A stretch of 64,000 nucleotides of DNA, from assembly GCF_015082335.1 (NCBI RefSeq), contig NZ_BLRL01000009.1, positions 62,001 through 126,000 on the forward strand. The letters are read 5' to 3'. A program made the translations under genes and the position numbers. The stretch's first letter is position 1; each line of letters opens with the position of its first letter. Below are positions 39,401-48,510 of this stretch, piece after piece. This stretch comes from Moritella sp. F3 (GTDB taxonomy: Bacteria; Pseudomonadota; Gammaproteobacteria; Enterobacterales; Moritellaceae). Below the pieces are notes generated by a model that saw only the letters and a program-made list of their open reading frames with translations, was not told where the DNA came from and made no database searches.

Positions 39401-39997
39401 ATGTTAGAGCTAATTAAAGAAAATTTTACTGAAAGTATTCAAACCAAGATCGCCGCAGCCGAGGCACTACCTGAATACATCCAAAATTCAGCCATGATGA
39501 TGGCACAGTGTTTATTAAACGGTAACAAGATTTTAATTTGTGGTAATGGCGCCTCAGCAAGCTTGGCACAAAACTTCTCTGCATCGCTGCTAAATCGTTA
39601 CGAAACTGAACGCCCAAGTCTACCAGCGCTAGCACTGACACCTGACTGTACCTTGATGACAGCCATCGGCACTGATACCAGTTTCGACATGGTTTACTCA
39701 AAGCAGGTTAGAGCATTAGGTAATGATGGTGATATCTTAGTCGTGATCTCTGCAGGTGGTCACAGCCGTAATGTAATCACTGCAATCGAAGCCGCACTCA
39801 CACGCAATATGACTATCGTCGCGTTAACAGGTAAAGACGGTGGTGAGATATCGGGGTTATTAGGCCCGCATGATGCCGAGATACGCGTACCATCGCGCCG
39901 AGAGCCAAGAATACAAGAAGTACACGCACTGATCATTAATTGCCTGTGTGACCTTATCGATCAGACATTATTCCCACAACAAGGCCACGAGGAGTAG
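39401..39997 (+). CDS. diaA: DnaA-binding initiation regulator DiaA (SIS domain)
   Basis: SIS-fold protein; DiaA in E. coli is a tetramer that binds DnaA and promotes orderly origin unwinding. The 198-residue product (E. coli 196) begins [21 protein letters not shown] and has [65 protein letters not shown] and the end [18 protein letters not shown]. The close relative GmhA is a heptose isomerase, but the yraN-diaA-dolP context supports DiaA. It lies 11 bp after yraN. Confidence 0.94.
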   Translation: MLELIKENFTESIQTKIAAAEALPEYIQNSAMMMAQCLLNGNKILICGNGASASLAQNFSASLLNRYETERPSLPALALTPDCTLMTAIGTDTSFDMVYSKQVRALGNDGDILVVISAGGHSRNVITAIEAALTRNMTIVALTGKDGGEISGLLGPHDAEIRVPSRREPRIQEVHALIINCLCDLIDQTLFPQQGHEE

Positions 39998-39999
39998 GC

Positions 40000-40548
40000 A
40001 TGATACTGAACAATAAATTGAAACGCTGCCTGACGATTAGCGCCATGCTATTTAGTCTTACAGCTGTCCAAGGCTGTAGTAACAGTGGCGGTTTTAGTCA
40101 ATTAATTGATGATGAAACGATTACCCTCGATATCACAGCAGGACTTAACGAGAGTGACAAACAACTATTACTCAACAATAACCTACATATTCTCACGAAT
40201 AGCAGCAAAGTCTTATTATCTGGTCAGGTAAGAACGGCAGAACAGCGCACTGCAATCGTGGAGATTGCCGCTAAAACAGCGTCAGTAGAGCAAGTATATA
40301 ACCAGATCCGCTTAGGGCCACCAATTTCATTTGAGCGTGCAAGTAAAGACTCATGGTTAACCACCAAAGTAAAAACCAGTATCATCAATTTAAAAGATAT
40401 TGAGCCGTTGAGGGTAAAAGTCATTACCGAGAATGCGGAAGTGTTTTTAATTGGCCAAGTAACTCAGGATGAAGGCGATAGGCTAGCTGAAGCGGCACGT
40501 TATGTGGTTGGGGTTGATAAAGTCATTAAAGTATTCGAATATCGTTAA
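40000..40548 (+). CDS. dolP: BON-domain outer-membrane lipoprotein DolP (YraP)
   Basis: Outer-membrane lipoprotein with two BON domains; in E. coli DolP supports envelope integrity and the BAM machinery. The 182-residue product has a signal peptide ending LTAVQGC (lipidated C26), a first BON domain (about 47-108, including LLSGQVRTAEQRTAIVEIA) and a second (about 116-182, including WLTTKVKTSIIN and VFLIGQVTQDEGDRLAEAA). It starts 2 bp after the diaA stop, with GAGGAGTAGGC as ribosome site. Last gene of the lpoA run. Confidence 0.94.
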   Translation: MILNNKLKRCLTISAMLFSLTAVQGCSNSGGFSQLIDDETITLDITAGLNESDKQLLLNNNLHILTNSSKVLLSGQVRTAEQRTAIVEIAAKTASVEQVYNQIRLGPPISFERASKDSWLTTKVKTSIINLKDIEPLRVKVITENAEVFLIGQVTQDEGDRLAEAARYVVGVDKVIKVFEYR

Positions 40549-40629
40549 GTAACATCTATATTAATAAATCAGTAGTCGTCATAAAAATAACAGTTCAAAT
40601 AAAAAAGAATTAAAAACAGAGTAAAAAAA

Positions 40630-40673
40630 ATGCAGTACTGAATTATGTCCGTCGACACATCCAAGTACTGCAT
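40630..40673 (-). terminator. Rho-independent terminator of sspAB
   Basis: ATGCAGTACT (40630-40639) pairs with AGTACTGCAT (40664-40673). The 24-nt loop contains a further TGTC/GACA stem. A run of eight T follows on the minus strand, just beyond the sspB 3' end. Confidence 0.8.
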
Positions 40674-40696
40674 ATCTTTGCTAATTAAGTATTATG

Positions 40697-41188
40697 TTAC
40701 TTAATGACCCGTAAAGCGGGTTTACCCTTCGCCGGCTTTGGACGCTCTGTTGCTTCACTCTTGTTTTCAGAGCTTACCGCAGGCGCACTAACTAACGCAG
40801 GTGTACTTTTTTCTTCACTAGGCTCAACAGCCGCTTCAGCGCTCTCTTGCTCAGCTTGATCTATATAAGCTTGTTCTGGTTCAAACATGCTACCAGCGCC
40901 GTTCTCACGTGCGTAAATAGCTGTAATCGCCGCGATTGGCACATAAACATCAAACGGTACGCCACCGAAGCGAGCATTAAAGCTCAATGCAGTATTGTTT
41001 AGCTCAAAAGCAACCACAGCACTTGGTGCAATGTTCAATACGATCTGGCCGTCTTGGACAAATTGTTGTGGTACGTAAACACCAGCAATATGCGCATCAA
41101 CAACAATATGCGGTGTTAAGTCATTATCAAGTAACCACTCATAGTGACTACGTAATAAGTAGGGACGAATTGGGGTCATTTTATCCAT
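40697..41188 (-). CDS. sspB: ClpXP adaptor SspB
   Basis: Adaptor that binds ssrA-tagged proteins and delivers them to ClpXP. The 163-residue product has the folded substrate-binding domain (about 1-110: RPYLLRSHYEWLLDNDLTPHI, QIVLNIAPSAV, NARFGGVPFDVYVP, AIYARENGAGSMFEPE), a Glu/Ala/Ser-rich flexible linker, and the C-terminal ClpX-docking tail KPALRVIK. It lies 3 bp after sspA in the same operon, as in E. coli. Confidence 0.96.
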   Translation of the reverse strand: MDKMTPIRPYLLRSHYEWLLDNDLTPHIVVDAHIAGVYVPQQFVQDGQIVLNIAPSAVVAFELNNTALSFNARFGGVPFDVYVPIAAITAIYARENGAGSMFEPEQAYIDQAEQESAEAAVEPSEEKSTPALVSAPAVSSENKSEATERPKPAKGKPALRVIK

Positions 41189-41191
41189 AAA

Positions 41192-41827
41192 TTACATTAA
41201 CATTCTCATTTCGCGTTCTTGTTCAGTTAAAGATGCTTGGAATGATTCACGATCGAATACTCGTAGCATATAGTTCTTTAACTCACTTGCAGCTTGGCCT
41301 GGAAGATCAATACCTAATTCAGGTAAACGCCATAATAGCGGTGCCATGTAGCAATCTACTAAGCTGAATTCTTCACTCATGAAGTATGGGTATTCAGCAA
41401 AAATAGGGCTAATACTCATTAATGCTTCTTGTAGTTGCTTACGCGCTACAGCAGCTTCTTCAACAGAGCCTTTCATGATCTTAGTTACTAATGAATACCA
41501 ATCATTTTCGATACGGTGCATCATTAGACGGCTGCTACCACGAGACACAGGGTAAACCGGCATCAATGGTGGATGCGGGAAACGCTCATCCAGATATTCC
41601 ATAATGATACGTGAGTTATATAATGTTAATTCACGATCGATTAATGTCGGTACTGTTTGGTAAGGATTTAAATCGATTAAATCTTCAGGTAGATTGTTAC
41701 GGTCAACCTGATGAATATCAACACTTACGCCTTTTTCAGCTAGAACGATTCGAACTTGATGACTATATAGATCAGTCGGCTCCGAATACAACACCATAAC
41801 TGAACGTTTATTTGCAGCTAATGCCAT
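41192..41827 (-). CDS. sspA: Stringent starvation protein A, RNA polymerase-associated
   Basis: Glutathione-S-transferase-fold protein that binds RNA polymerase and acts during starvation and acid stress in E. coli. The 211-residue product has the thioredoxin-like half (MVLYSEPTDLYSHQVRIVLAEKG, DLNPYQTVPTLIDRELTLYNS) and a helical half (PHPPLMPVYPVSRG, FSLVDCYMAPLLWRLPELGI). I chose the ATG at 41825-41827 (MALAANKRS) with GGAGG upstream; E. coli begins MAVAANKRS. A longer in-frame start 27 codons upstream is unlikely. Confidence 0.97.
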   Translation of the reverse strand: MALAANKRSVMVLYSEPTDLYSHQVRIVLAEKGVSVDIHQVDRNNLPEDLIDLNPYQTVPTLIDRELTLYNSRIIMEYLDERFPHPPLMPVYPVSRGSSRLMMHRIENDWYSLVTKIMKGSVEEAAVARKQLQEALMSISPIFAEYPYFMSEEFSLVDCYMAPLLWRLPELGIDLPGQAASELKNYMLRVFDRESFQASLTEQEREMRMLM

Positions 41828-41940
41828 GCCACCTCCAATAAATTGTAAACACAAACGCCAATGGTAGCCTAAACTAGCATTGGCGGTACGTAATTCTTTT
41901 ACCAGCAACTTTTACAAGTAATGCGGCAACATCTTAGTGA

Positions 41941-42741
41941 TTAGTGGATATCACGCCAGTATTCACGGTTCAAGAACCAACAAAATACAAGTAAGATAAG
42001 TAAAAATCCAATAACCCAGTAGCCCATTTCTTGACGTTCAAGTTGATTTGGCTCTGCTGAGTAAACTAAGAAGTTCACTAAGTCTAACATAGCTTCATCA
42101 AACTCTTCTGCTGATAACTCACCGTTTCCATCGGGGCTTAGGTAGCTAGTCAGAATTTCACCTGTTGCAACACCATTGGCATCAACAACTGCGGTTTCTT
42201 TAACAATTCTAGCACCTTCCGGCAAATCTAGCTCTTCTTCGTTATGTTTTATTTCTAAAAGACGTGCTGTACCTTGCAATTCTTCAAGTACATGCGGCAT
42301 ACCTACACTTGGGAACACCACATTATTCACGCCAAATGGGCGTGTTTCGTCGATATAGAAAGAACGCAGATAAGTATAAACCCAATCTGCACCACGAAGA
42401 CGGGCTTCAAGTGTTAGGTCAGGTGGTGGAGCACCGAACCATTTAGCACCACTTTCAGCTGGCATCGCCGTTTTCATTAATGAACCAACTTTAACGCCAG
42501 TAAATACCAAGTTTTCAGACATTACAGCACGATCGATACCCAGATCGTCAGCAACACGTGAATAACGCTGATATTGTGTCGAGTGACAAGTAGAACAATA
42601 ATTCATGAAGATTTTAGCACCATTTTGCAGTGATGCTTTATCTCTTAAATCATAGTTCGCGTCATCTAAGTGAGCGCCACCGCCAGCTGCAAATGCAGCC
42701 ATCGGCACGAGGGTAAGTAACGCGATAAATAATTTTTTCAT
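41941..42741 (-). CDS. petC: Cytochrome c1 of the bc1 complex
   Basis: Heme-c subunit of ubiquinol:cytochrome c oxidoreductase (complex III), passing electrons from the Rieske centre to soluble cytochrome c. The 266-residue product has a signal peptide (MKKLFIALLTLVPMAAFAA), the heme motif C49-S-T-C52-H53, a probable distal Met region (VGMPHVLEELQG), and a C-terminal membrane anchor (VIGFLLILLVFCWFLNREYW). Its ATG overlaps the petB stop by one base. Third gene of the petABC operon. The enterobacterial respiratory chain lacks this complex, so it helps place the organism. Confidence 0.96.
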   Translation of the reverse strand: MKKLFIALLTLVPMAAFAAGGGAHLDDANYDLRDKASLQNGAKIFMNYCSTCHSTQYQRYSRVADDLGIDRAVMSENLVFTGVKVGSLMKTAMPAESGAKWFGAPPPDLTLEARLRGADWVYTYLRSFYIDETRPFGVNNVVFPSVGMPHVLEELQGTARLLEIKHNEEELDLPEGARIVKETAVVDANGVATGEILTSYLSPDGNGELSAEEFDEAMLDLVNFLVYSAEPNQLERQEMGYWVIGFLLILLVFCWFLNREYWRDIH

Positions 42742-43949
42742 TACATTGTCACCCTTTTTGGTAATGGTTTAGTGGTTTCGTTCTTACTGTATAACCACAG
42801 TAGAGCGAAGTAGCCAAAGTAACCTAACGTTGTAATTTGCGACAAGATTGTACGACCGGGTGTTGGCGCCAATGTGCCTAATACACCTAAGATTATGAAA
42901 CAAATAACAAATTGCGTTAAGTTTAGTTTGTGCCAAACACTACGGTAGCGAATTGATTTCACTTTACCGCGATCTAACCAAGGCACTAAGAATAACATTA
43001 CAATCGCAAGACCCATCATGATCACGCCACCTAGTTTATCAGGTACCGCACGTAGGATTGCGTAGAATGGTGTAAAGTACCAAACAGGGGCAATATGATC
43101 AGGCGTTTTCAGTGGATTCGCCGCTTCAAAGTTTGGCGCTTCCAAGAAGTAACCACCACCTTCAGGCATGAAGAAGATCACAATACTACATAAGATCATC
43201 ATCACAACAACAGCAACAGTATCATGCACTGTGTAGTAAGGGTGGAATGGAATACCATCTTTCGGCCAACCATTTTCATCTTTATTTTCTTTGATTTCAA
43301 TGCCGTCAGGGTTATTCGAACCAACGTGATGCAATGCCACGATATGTAAGAATACCAGTACCACAAGTACTAATGGCACAGCAATTACATGCAATGCAAA
43401 GAAACGGTTTAGTGTTGCACCAGAGATAACGTAATCACCACGGATCCAAAGTGTTAAGTCATCACCAATTACTGGAATTGCACCAAATAATGAAATAATA
43501 ACCTGTGCACCCCAGAATGACATTTGACCCCATGGTAGTAAGTAACCCATGAAAGCTTCAGCCATTAGCGCTAAGAAGATTAAGCAACCAAAGATCCACA
43601 ATAACTCACGTGGTTTCTGGTATGAACCATACATAAGACCACGGAACATGTGCAGATAAACCACAACAAAAAATGCTGACGCACCTGTTGAATGCATATA
43701 ACGCAGCAACCAACCAAATTCAACATCACGCATGATGTATTCGATTGATGCAAATGCACCTTCACCCGATGGGTTGTAGTTCATTGTTAGCCAAATACCC
43801 GTTAGGATTTGGTTAACAAAGACAATCGTTGCTAGAATGCCAAAATAGTACCAGAAGTTAAAGTTCTTCGGCGCTGGATATTGGCCAGCATGTTTATTCC
43901 ACGTATCCGTCATTGGGATACGTTCATCAATCCATTTGACTAATGACAT
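42741..43949 (-). CDS. petB: Cytochrome b of the bc1 complex
   Basis: Membrane core of the bc1 complex with two b hemes and both quinone sites. The 402-residue product has about eight transmembrane helices. The first four-helix bundle carries heme His pairs (LLRYMHSTGASAFFVVVYLHMFRGL and FFALHVIAVPLVLVVLVFLHIVALHHVG), GWLLRY and GYLLPWGQMSFWGA, and the Qo-site PEGGGYF lies near the second half in place of the PEWY region. It is a full-length fused cytochrome b, not the split b6/subunit IV type. TAATG overlaps join it to petA and petC. Confidence 0.96.
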   Translation of the reverse strand: MSLVKWIDERIPMTDTWNKHAGQYPAPKNFNFWYYFGILATIVFVNQILTGIWLTMNYNPSGEGAFASIEYIMRDVEFGWLLRYMHSTGASAFFVVVYLHMFRGLMYGSYQKPRELLWIFGCLIFLALMAEAFMGYLLPWGQMSFWGAQVIISLFGAIPVIGDDLTLWIRGDYVISGATLNRFFALHVIAVPLVLVVLVFLHIVALHHVGSNNPDGIEIKENKDENGWPKDGIPFHPYYTVHDTVAVVVMMILCSIVIFFMPEGGGYFLEAPNFEAANPLKTPDHIAPVWYFTPFYAILRAVPDKLGGVIMMGLAIVMLFLVPWLDRGKVKSIRYRSVWHKLNLTQFVICFIILGVLGTLAPTPGRTILSQITTLGYFGYFALLWLYSKNETTKPLPKRVTM

Positions 43950-44539
43950 TAGGCAGCTCCCTTATCTACGCCAATTAGAATAGTAGTCGCATCCACATAA
44001 TAATGTGGCGGTACAACAAGATTCAACGGTGCAGGTACACCTTGGAATACACGACCAGCCATATCAAATTTAGAACCATGACATGGGCAGAAGAAACCAG
44101 AAGAAACACCTTCGACTTGTTCGCCAAAGCTGTCAGGCAGGTAAGTTGGTGAGCACCCTAAGTGAGTACAAATACCAACAGCTACAAATAAGTCCGATTT
44201 AATCGAGCGGTATTTGTTTTGTGCGTAACTTGGTTGTTGTTCTTGTTCTGATGCTGGATCGCGTAACGAACCATCATGCTGTTCAAGTTCGTTTAGTACG
44301 CTTTCTGTACGTGATACAACCCATACAGGTTTACCTCGCCATTCAACTCGAATTAACTGACCAGGTTCAATTTTACTAATATCAACTTCAACCGGAGCGC
44401 CAGCTGCTTTAGCTTTAGCACTCGGGTTCCAAGATTTGATAAAAGGTACGGCTGCGCCGACAGCTCCAACACCACCCACTACACAAGTAGCAGCAGTTAA
44501 AAAGCGACGACGACCAGAATCAACAGGCGCATTGCTCAT
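43949..44539 (-). CDS. petA: Rieske iron-sulfur protein of the bc1 complex
   Basis: 2Fe-2S subunit of the bc1 complex. The 196-residue product has a twin-arginine-type N-terminus (GRRRFLTAATCVVGGVGAVG) that serves as Tat signal and membrane anchor, and the cluster-binding motifs CTHLGC and CPCHGSKFD with two Cys-His pairs. It ends with NLVVPPHYYVDATTILIGVD. First gene of petABC, with GGGAG upstream of the ATG. A possible promoter is TTGAAA (44601-44606) and GATAAT (44580-44585) on the minus strand, with a short 15-bp spacer. Confidence 0.96.
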   Translation of the reverse strand: MSNAPVDSGRRRFLTAATCVVGGVGAVGAAVPFIKSWNPSAKAKAAGAPVEVDISKIEPGQLIRVEWRGKPVWVVSRTESVLNELEQHDGSLRDPASEQEQQPSYAQNKYRSIKSDLFVAVGICTHLGCSPTYLPDSFGEQVEGVSSGFFCPCHGSKFDMAGRVFQGVPAPLNLVVPPHYYVDATTILIGVDKGAA

Positions 44540-44920
44540 CCAATTATTCTCCCATTCGGACTCAGCGCAAATTATTTTTATTATCTTGCAGTGAATACCA
44601 TTTCAAAAAAGATAACTTTTTATTAGCTAAAAAAGTTACATAAATGCCGTTGAATTTTAATTAATTGGTTACATTTTTACAAGGACAATGAGACATTAAT
44701 CATGGATTTTCAGTGATTAAGTCAATATCTGTCGCTTATGACCCAGTAAATAGAGCAAGACGCTCTGTTTCTAGGTTAGCAACAGTCATACCTGCAAGAA
44801 ACAACATCTTATTTAACAAAGCTGTAACTGTGTCAATTAAATAAAACACAAAAAAAAGGCAAAAAAAAGCCTGGCATATGCCAGGCTTTCGTCGCAATAA
44901 AGCGCACCACAAAAAACGAA
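44540..44920. other. Intergenic region between petA and rpsI
   Basis: 381 bp containing the petA leader, the rpsI terminator (44866-44889), and two further hairpin-forming stretches: AGAGC/GCTCT (44752-44766) and TGTTTCTAGGT pairing in two blocks with ACCT and AGAAACA (44766-44803). No protein gene is visible. The structured part could be an RNA element, but no known family was recognised. Confidence 0.5.
44866..44889 (-). terminator. Rho-independent terminator of rplM-rpsI
   Basis: Perfect 10-bp stem AAAGCCTGGC (44866-44875) with loop ATAT and its complement (44880-44889). T-runs follow on the minus strand, 32 bp after the rpsI stop. Confidence 0.9.
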
Positions 44921-45313
44921 TTAACGTTTTGAGAACTGTGGACGTTTACGTGCTTTTCTAAGACCAACTTTCTTACGTTCAACTTGACGAGCATCACGAG
45001 TAACAAAACCAGCTGCACGTAGAGTAGGACGTAAAGTTTCGTCATATTCCATTAGTGCGCGAGTGATACCGTGACGGATTGCGCCAGCTTGACCAGTAGT
45101 ACCACCACCAGAAACAGTGATGTTTAGGTCGAATTTGTCTTGTAGTTCAACTAATTCTAGTGCTTGACGAACAACCATACGAGCCGTATCACGACCAAAA
45201 TAAACTTCTAAAGAACGTTTATTGATTGTTAATTGACCAGTACCAGCTTTCATGAATACACGAGCTGTTGAACTTTTACGACGACCAGTGCCGTAGTATT
45301 GATTTTCTGCCAT
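44921..45313 (-). CDS. rpsI: 30S ribosomal protein S9 (uS9)
   Basis: Small-subunit protein whose C-terminal tail contacts P-site tRNA. The 130-residue product equals E. coli S9 in length. It has [54 protein letters not shown] and the C-terminus [17 protein letters not shown] with the conserved terminal SKR. It lies 18 bp after rplM in the universal rplM-rpsI operon. Confidence 0.99.
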   Translation of the reverse strand: MAENQYYGTGRRKSSTARVFMKAGTGQLTINKRSLEVYFGRDTARMVVRQALELVELQDKFDLNITVSGGGTTGQAGAIRHGITRALMEYDETLRPTLRAAGFVTRDARQVERKKVGLRKARKRPQFSKR

Positions 45314-45331
45314 TTGCTTAAATTCCGTAAA

Positions 45332-45760
45332 TTAGATGTCTAGAACTTGTGGTTGTTGAGCAGCATTGTTGTGCTCTGGACCTGCGTATACTTTCATCTT
45401 ACGGAACATTGCACGGCCTAGAGGACCTTTTGGCAACATACCTTTAACCGCAGACTGGATAACACGCTCTGGAGCTTTTTCAATAAGCTTTTCGAAGCTA
45501 ATTGATTTAATGCCGCCAATGTAACCTGTATGCGAGTAGTAAATTTTACCTTTCGCTTTGTTACCAGTTACAACGATTTTTTCACAGTTTACAACGATGA
45601 TGTAATCACCTGTATCAGCGTGAGGAGTGTACTCAGGCTTATGCTTTCCGCGTAAGCGAGTAGCGATTTCAGTCGCAAGACGGCCTAAAGTTTTACCTTC
45701 AGCGTCAACAACGAACCATTCACGTTTGATCGTGCTTGGTGTAGCAACAAAAGTTTTCAT
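45332..45760 (-). CDS. rplM: 50S ribosomal protein L13 (uL13)
   Basis: Early-assembly large-subunit protein. The 142-residue product equals E. coli L13 in length. It has [56 protein letters not shown] and [24 protein letters not shown] leader of about 140 nt separates the probable promoter (-10 TATAAT at 45906-45911) from the ATG. In E. coli, L13 represses its own operon through the mRNA leader. The leader here can form a hairpin, so similar control is possible. Confidence 0.99.
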   Translation of the reverse strand: MKTFVATPSTIKREWFVVDAEGKTLGRLATEIATRLRGKHKPEYTPHADTGDYIIVVNCEKIVVTGNKAKGKIYYSHTGYIGGIKSISFEKLIEKAPERVIQSAVKGMLPKGPLGRAMFRKMKVYAGPEHNNAAQQPQVLDI

Positions 45761-45865
45761 TTATATTGAACCCAATAAAATTTGTTTAAACTATCACATA
45801 TAGTTATCTATATATGAACTATATACCTTGCTCATCCCTTCGAATAAGTACATGGCGTCATTAGG

Positions 45866-45890
45866 ACAAGGAACCACCACAGCACCTTGT
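45866..45890 (-). promoter_or_regulatory. Possible L13 autoregulatory leader hairpin
   Basis: ACAAGG (45866-45871) and CCTTGT (45885-45890) form a 6-bp stem in the rplM leader, with an alternative CCAC/GTGG pairing nearby. It is consistent with a structured leader for L13 feedback, but I could not align it to a known model by eye. Confidence 0.35.
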
Positions 45891-45905
45891 TCGTGGGCAG
45901 CGCGT

Positions 45906-45934
45906 ATTATAAAGAGAAATGAGCGAAATTTCAC
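45906..45934 (-). promoter_or_regulatory. Probable rplM-rpsI promoter
   Basis: A perfect -10 TATAAT (45906-45911, minus strand) with a 17-bp spacer to GTGAAA (45929-45934), which matches the -35 consensus at four of six bases. A-tracts lie just upstream. Confidence 0.6.
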
Positions 45935-45955
45935 CTATATTTTAAAAAAATATAG
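45935..45955. repeat. AT-rich hairpin upstream of rplM promoter
   Basis: CTATATTTT (45935-45943) and AAAATATAG (45947-45955) form a perfect 9-bp stem with loop AAA. It could end the coaA transcript weakly, or it may simply be part of the curved, A-rich upstream element. Confidence 0.5.
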
Positions 45956-46007
45956 ATTTATCTCAAAAAACATCAGTATTGTATCAAAAAAACGGCTGGA
46001 ATATCTC

Positions 46008-46940
46008 TTATTTCCGCAATTTAACTTGATGAACTTGATGATTTAGGTCTTTAGTTAGAATGAGGTTAGCACGTTCTCGTGTGGGTAAGATATTTTCTAC
46101 TAAATTTTTACCGTTAATTGTACGCCAAATGTTCAATGCTACGTCTTTTGCTTCCTGTTCATCTAATTTAGCATAATGGTGGAAGTACGAGCTCGAATCA
46201 GTAAAAGCACTTTCACGTAATTGTAAAAATCGTTGTACGTACCAATTTTCTAAGTTTTCAGTGTCTGCATCGACATAAATAGAAAAGTCGACAAAATCAG
46301 ATACAAACACACGATGCGGATCATTTGGATATTCGAGTCCAGACTGCAGTACATTTAACCCTTCGAGGATAACGATGTCGGGTTGCTCAACAACAACTTC
46401 TTTATCCGGCTCGATATCATAAGAGAAATGAGAATAGACAGGTGCGGTAACACGGGCATTACCAGATTTTATATCAGCAACAAACTTAACCAATGCGTTA
46501 ATATCATAACTTTCCGGAAAGCCTTTACGCTTCATCAAATCATGTTCTTTTAGATGTGCATTTGGGTAGAGGAAACCATCGGTCGTAATCAAGGCTACCT
46601 TTGGGTGCTCGCTCCAGCATTGCAATAACGCTTGTAAGATCCTAGCCGTGGTGCTTTTACCGACCGCGACACTACCAGCAAGGCTGATAATATAAGGCAC
46701 CTTACCGACTTTACGCCCTAAGAACTGATCGCGCACAAAGCGACGTTGAATACGATTAGTAACATATAAATTAAGCAAACGTGATAATGGCAGGTAAATG
46801 TCACACACTTCTTCAATCGAAACGCGTTCATTAATACCTTGTAACTGCTTTAATTCGAGTGCCGATAAGGTCAGTGGTACTGACTCACGTAATTCAGCCC
46901 AATATTCCCTGTCGAACACTTGATATGGTGAGTAATTCAT
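46008..46940 (-). CDS. coaA: Pantothenate kinase (type I)
   Basis: Phosphorylates pantothenate in the first, regulated step of CoA synthesis. The 310-residue product (E. coli 316) has [12 protein letters not shown], the P-loop [17 protein letters not shown] (about 96-112), [33 protein letters not shown] and [11 protein letters not shown]. It lies between rplM and zapE on the same strand. This differs from E. coli, where zapE, rplM-rpsI and sspAB are neighbours and coaA is elsewhere. Confidence 0.97.
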   Translation of the reverse strand: MNYSPYQVFDREYWAELRESVPLTLSALELKQLQGINERVSIEEVCDIYLPLSRLLNLYVTNRIQRRFVRDQFLGRKVGKVPYIISLAGSVAVGKSTTARILQALLQCWSEHPKVALITTDGFLYPNAHLKEHDLMKRKGFPESYDINALVKFVADIKSGNARVTAPVYSHFSYDIEPDKEVVVEQPDIVILEGLNVLQSGLEYPNDPHRVFVSDFVDFSIYVDADTENLENWYVQRFLQLRESAFTDSSSYFHHYAKLDEQEAKDVALNIWRTINGKNLVENILPTRERANLILTKDLNHQVHQVKLRK

Positions 46941-47170
46941 TAACCTAAAAGCCTATTTAACGCTCTAATAATCACTTACTTCTCGTATTTAGAAGCAAGC
47001 CTTTGCATGAACTTAATGACGTAATAACACTATATACGTCACCTTGTCGGTTCATGTCCGCCGAAACAATAGCCTATATACTGACAGTAACTCAATAAAT
47101 AAATACGTTAATTAGTGTATTTATTTAAATAATGCGCACAAAAACTACCTACTTGGTGCTAAATAGCGCA

Positions 47171-47188
47171 GTATTTACCTGTAAATAC
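47171..47188. repeat. Perfect 8-bp inverted repeat after zapE
   Basis: GTATTTAC-CT-GTAAATAC is a perfect palindrome with a 2-bp centre, 4 bp beyond the zapE stop. It resembles an operator or a very short-loop hairpin more than a canonical terminator. Confidence 0.5.
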
Positions 47189-47191
47189 ACT

Positions 47192-48304
47192 TTAAGGTAG
47201 ATGCTCACGGCCCAAATATTCATGGGATTGCATTTCTTGTAAGCGTGATAAACAGCGGCGAAACTCGAACTCTAATAAGCCAGTGGTGTAGAGTGCTGAC
47301 ATTTCTAGCTCAGCAGACATAATTAAAGTCACGTTACGTTCATAAAACTCATCAACCATGGCAATAAAACGGCGCGCGATATCGCCTGTTAACGGCCCCA
47401 TCTGCTTTACATTCGCCAGCAGCACCGTGTGGTAGATACGCGATATTTCCATATAATCAACTTGGCTACGAGGACCTCCACATAATTCAGCAAAATCAAT
47501 CATCAACACACTATCAGCTTCTGCTAGCGTGGTAATTTGACGATTTTCAATATCGATAGGCTGATGATAGCTACGTGGTTCACAAGATAACTGTTGGAAG
47601 TATTGGTCTAAATTCTGTTGCGCAGCATTGTCTAGCGGGAAATGATAGATCTCAGCTTGCTCCAATGTACGTAAGCGATAATCAACCCCACTGTCGACAT
47701 TAATAATATCGCAGTTTTGATTAATTAAATGAATAGCAGGTAAAAAACGCGCGCGTTGCAAGCCATTACGATAAAGCTCATCAGGAATAATATTCGATGT
47801 CGCGACAAGAATAACCTGATGTGCAAATAGCTCTTCAAATAAGGTGCCTAAAATCATCGCATCGGTGATATCCGACACAAAGAACTCATCAAAGCAGATA
47901 ACGCGTGTTTCACTGGCTAATTTCTTAGCTATAATTTTTAGTGGATCTTTTTGTTGCGTTAAACCTTTTAGCTCTTGATGCACTCGATGCATAAAGCGGT
48001 GAAAATGAATGCGGGTTTTATTTTCAAATGGCAGACAATCGTAGAAAGTATCCACTAAATAGGTCTTACCTCTTCCTACGCCCCCCCAAAAGTAAATGCC
48101 TCTCACTGGATTACTCGCTATCGCCTCAGGCTTTGCAGTGAACGCTTTTAATTTACTCAGAAAACTACGTTTAACAGGTGCTTCAGGCACCGCTAACAAT
48201 TCATCAAACAGGCGCTGTAATGCCATTACTGCATTTTCTTGCGCTGCATCGAACATAAAATCAGGGCGCTTTAAATCCTGTCGATATTTCTCTATTGGGG
48301 TCAT
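47192..48304 (-). CDS. zapE: Cell division ATPase ZapE (AFG1 family)
   Basis: AAA+-type ATPase of the AFG1/LACE1 family; ZapE in E. coli is a Z-ring-associated protein needed under stress. The 370-residue product has the P-loop FWGGVGRGKTYLVD (about 83-96), the Walker B region TRVICFDEFFVSDITDAM, LVATSNIIPDELYRNGLQR and FAELCGGPRSQVDYMEIS. I chose the ATG at 48302-48304 (MTPIEKYR), near the E. coli start; an in-frame ATG 16 codons upstream exists. It is divergent from zapG. Confidence 0.95.
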   Translation of the reverse strand: MTPIEKYRQDLKRPDFMFDAAQENAVMALQRLFDELLAVPEAPVKRSFLSKLKAFTAKPEAIASNPVRGIYFWGGVGRGKTYLVDTFYDCLPFENKTRIHFHRFMHRVHQELKGLTQQKDPLKIIAKKLASETRVICFDEFFVSDITDAMILGTLFEELFAHQVILVATSNIIPDELYRNGLQRARFLPAIHLINQNCDIINVDSGVDYRLRTLEQAEIYHFPLDNAAQQNLDQYFQQLSCEPRSYHQPIDIENRQITTLAEADSVLMIDFAELCGGPRSQVDYMEISRIYHTVLLANVKQMGPLTGDIARRFIAMVDEFYERNVTLIMSAELEMSALYTTGLLEFEFRRCLSRLQEMQSHEYLGREHLP

Positions 48305-48510
48305 TTTAATTGCTAATCCTTTACTGTTTTTAACGCTTTGTTCACAACGCATTAATAATAATCAATGCTACCATGTTGTATTCTTTTGAAATACACTATT
48401 TTAAAACTAAGGCCGTTATATTAAAGTATCGAAATAAGCGTCCCATACTTGGACTTAGTAGAATAAAAATTAACTGAGTAGAATTCAAATTTCCATTTAA
48501 CGAGGTGTAT

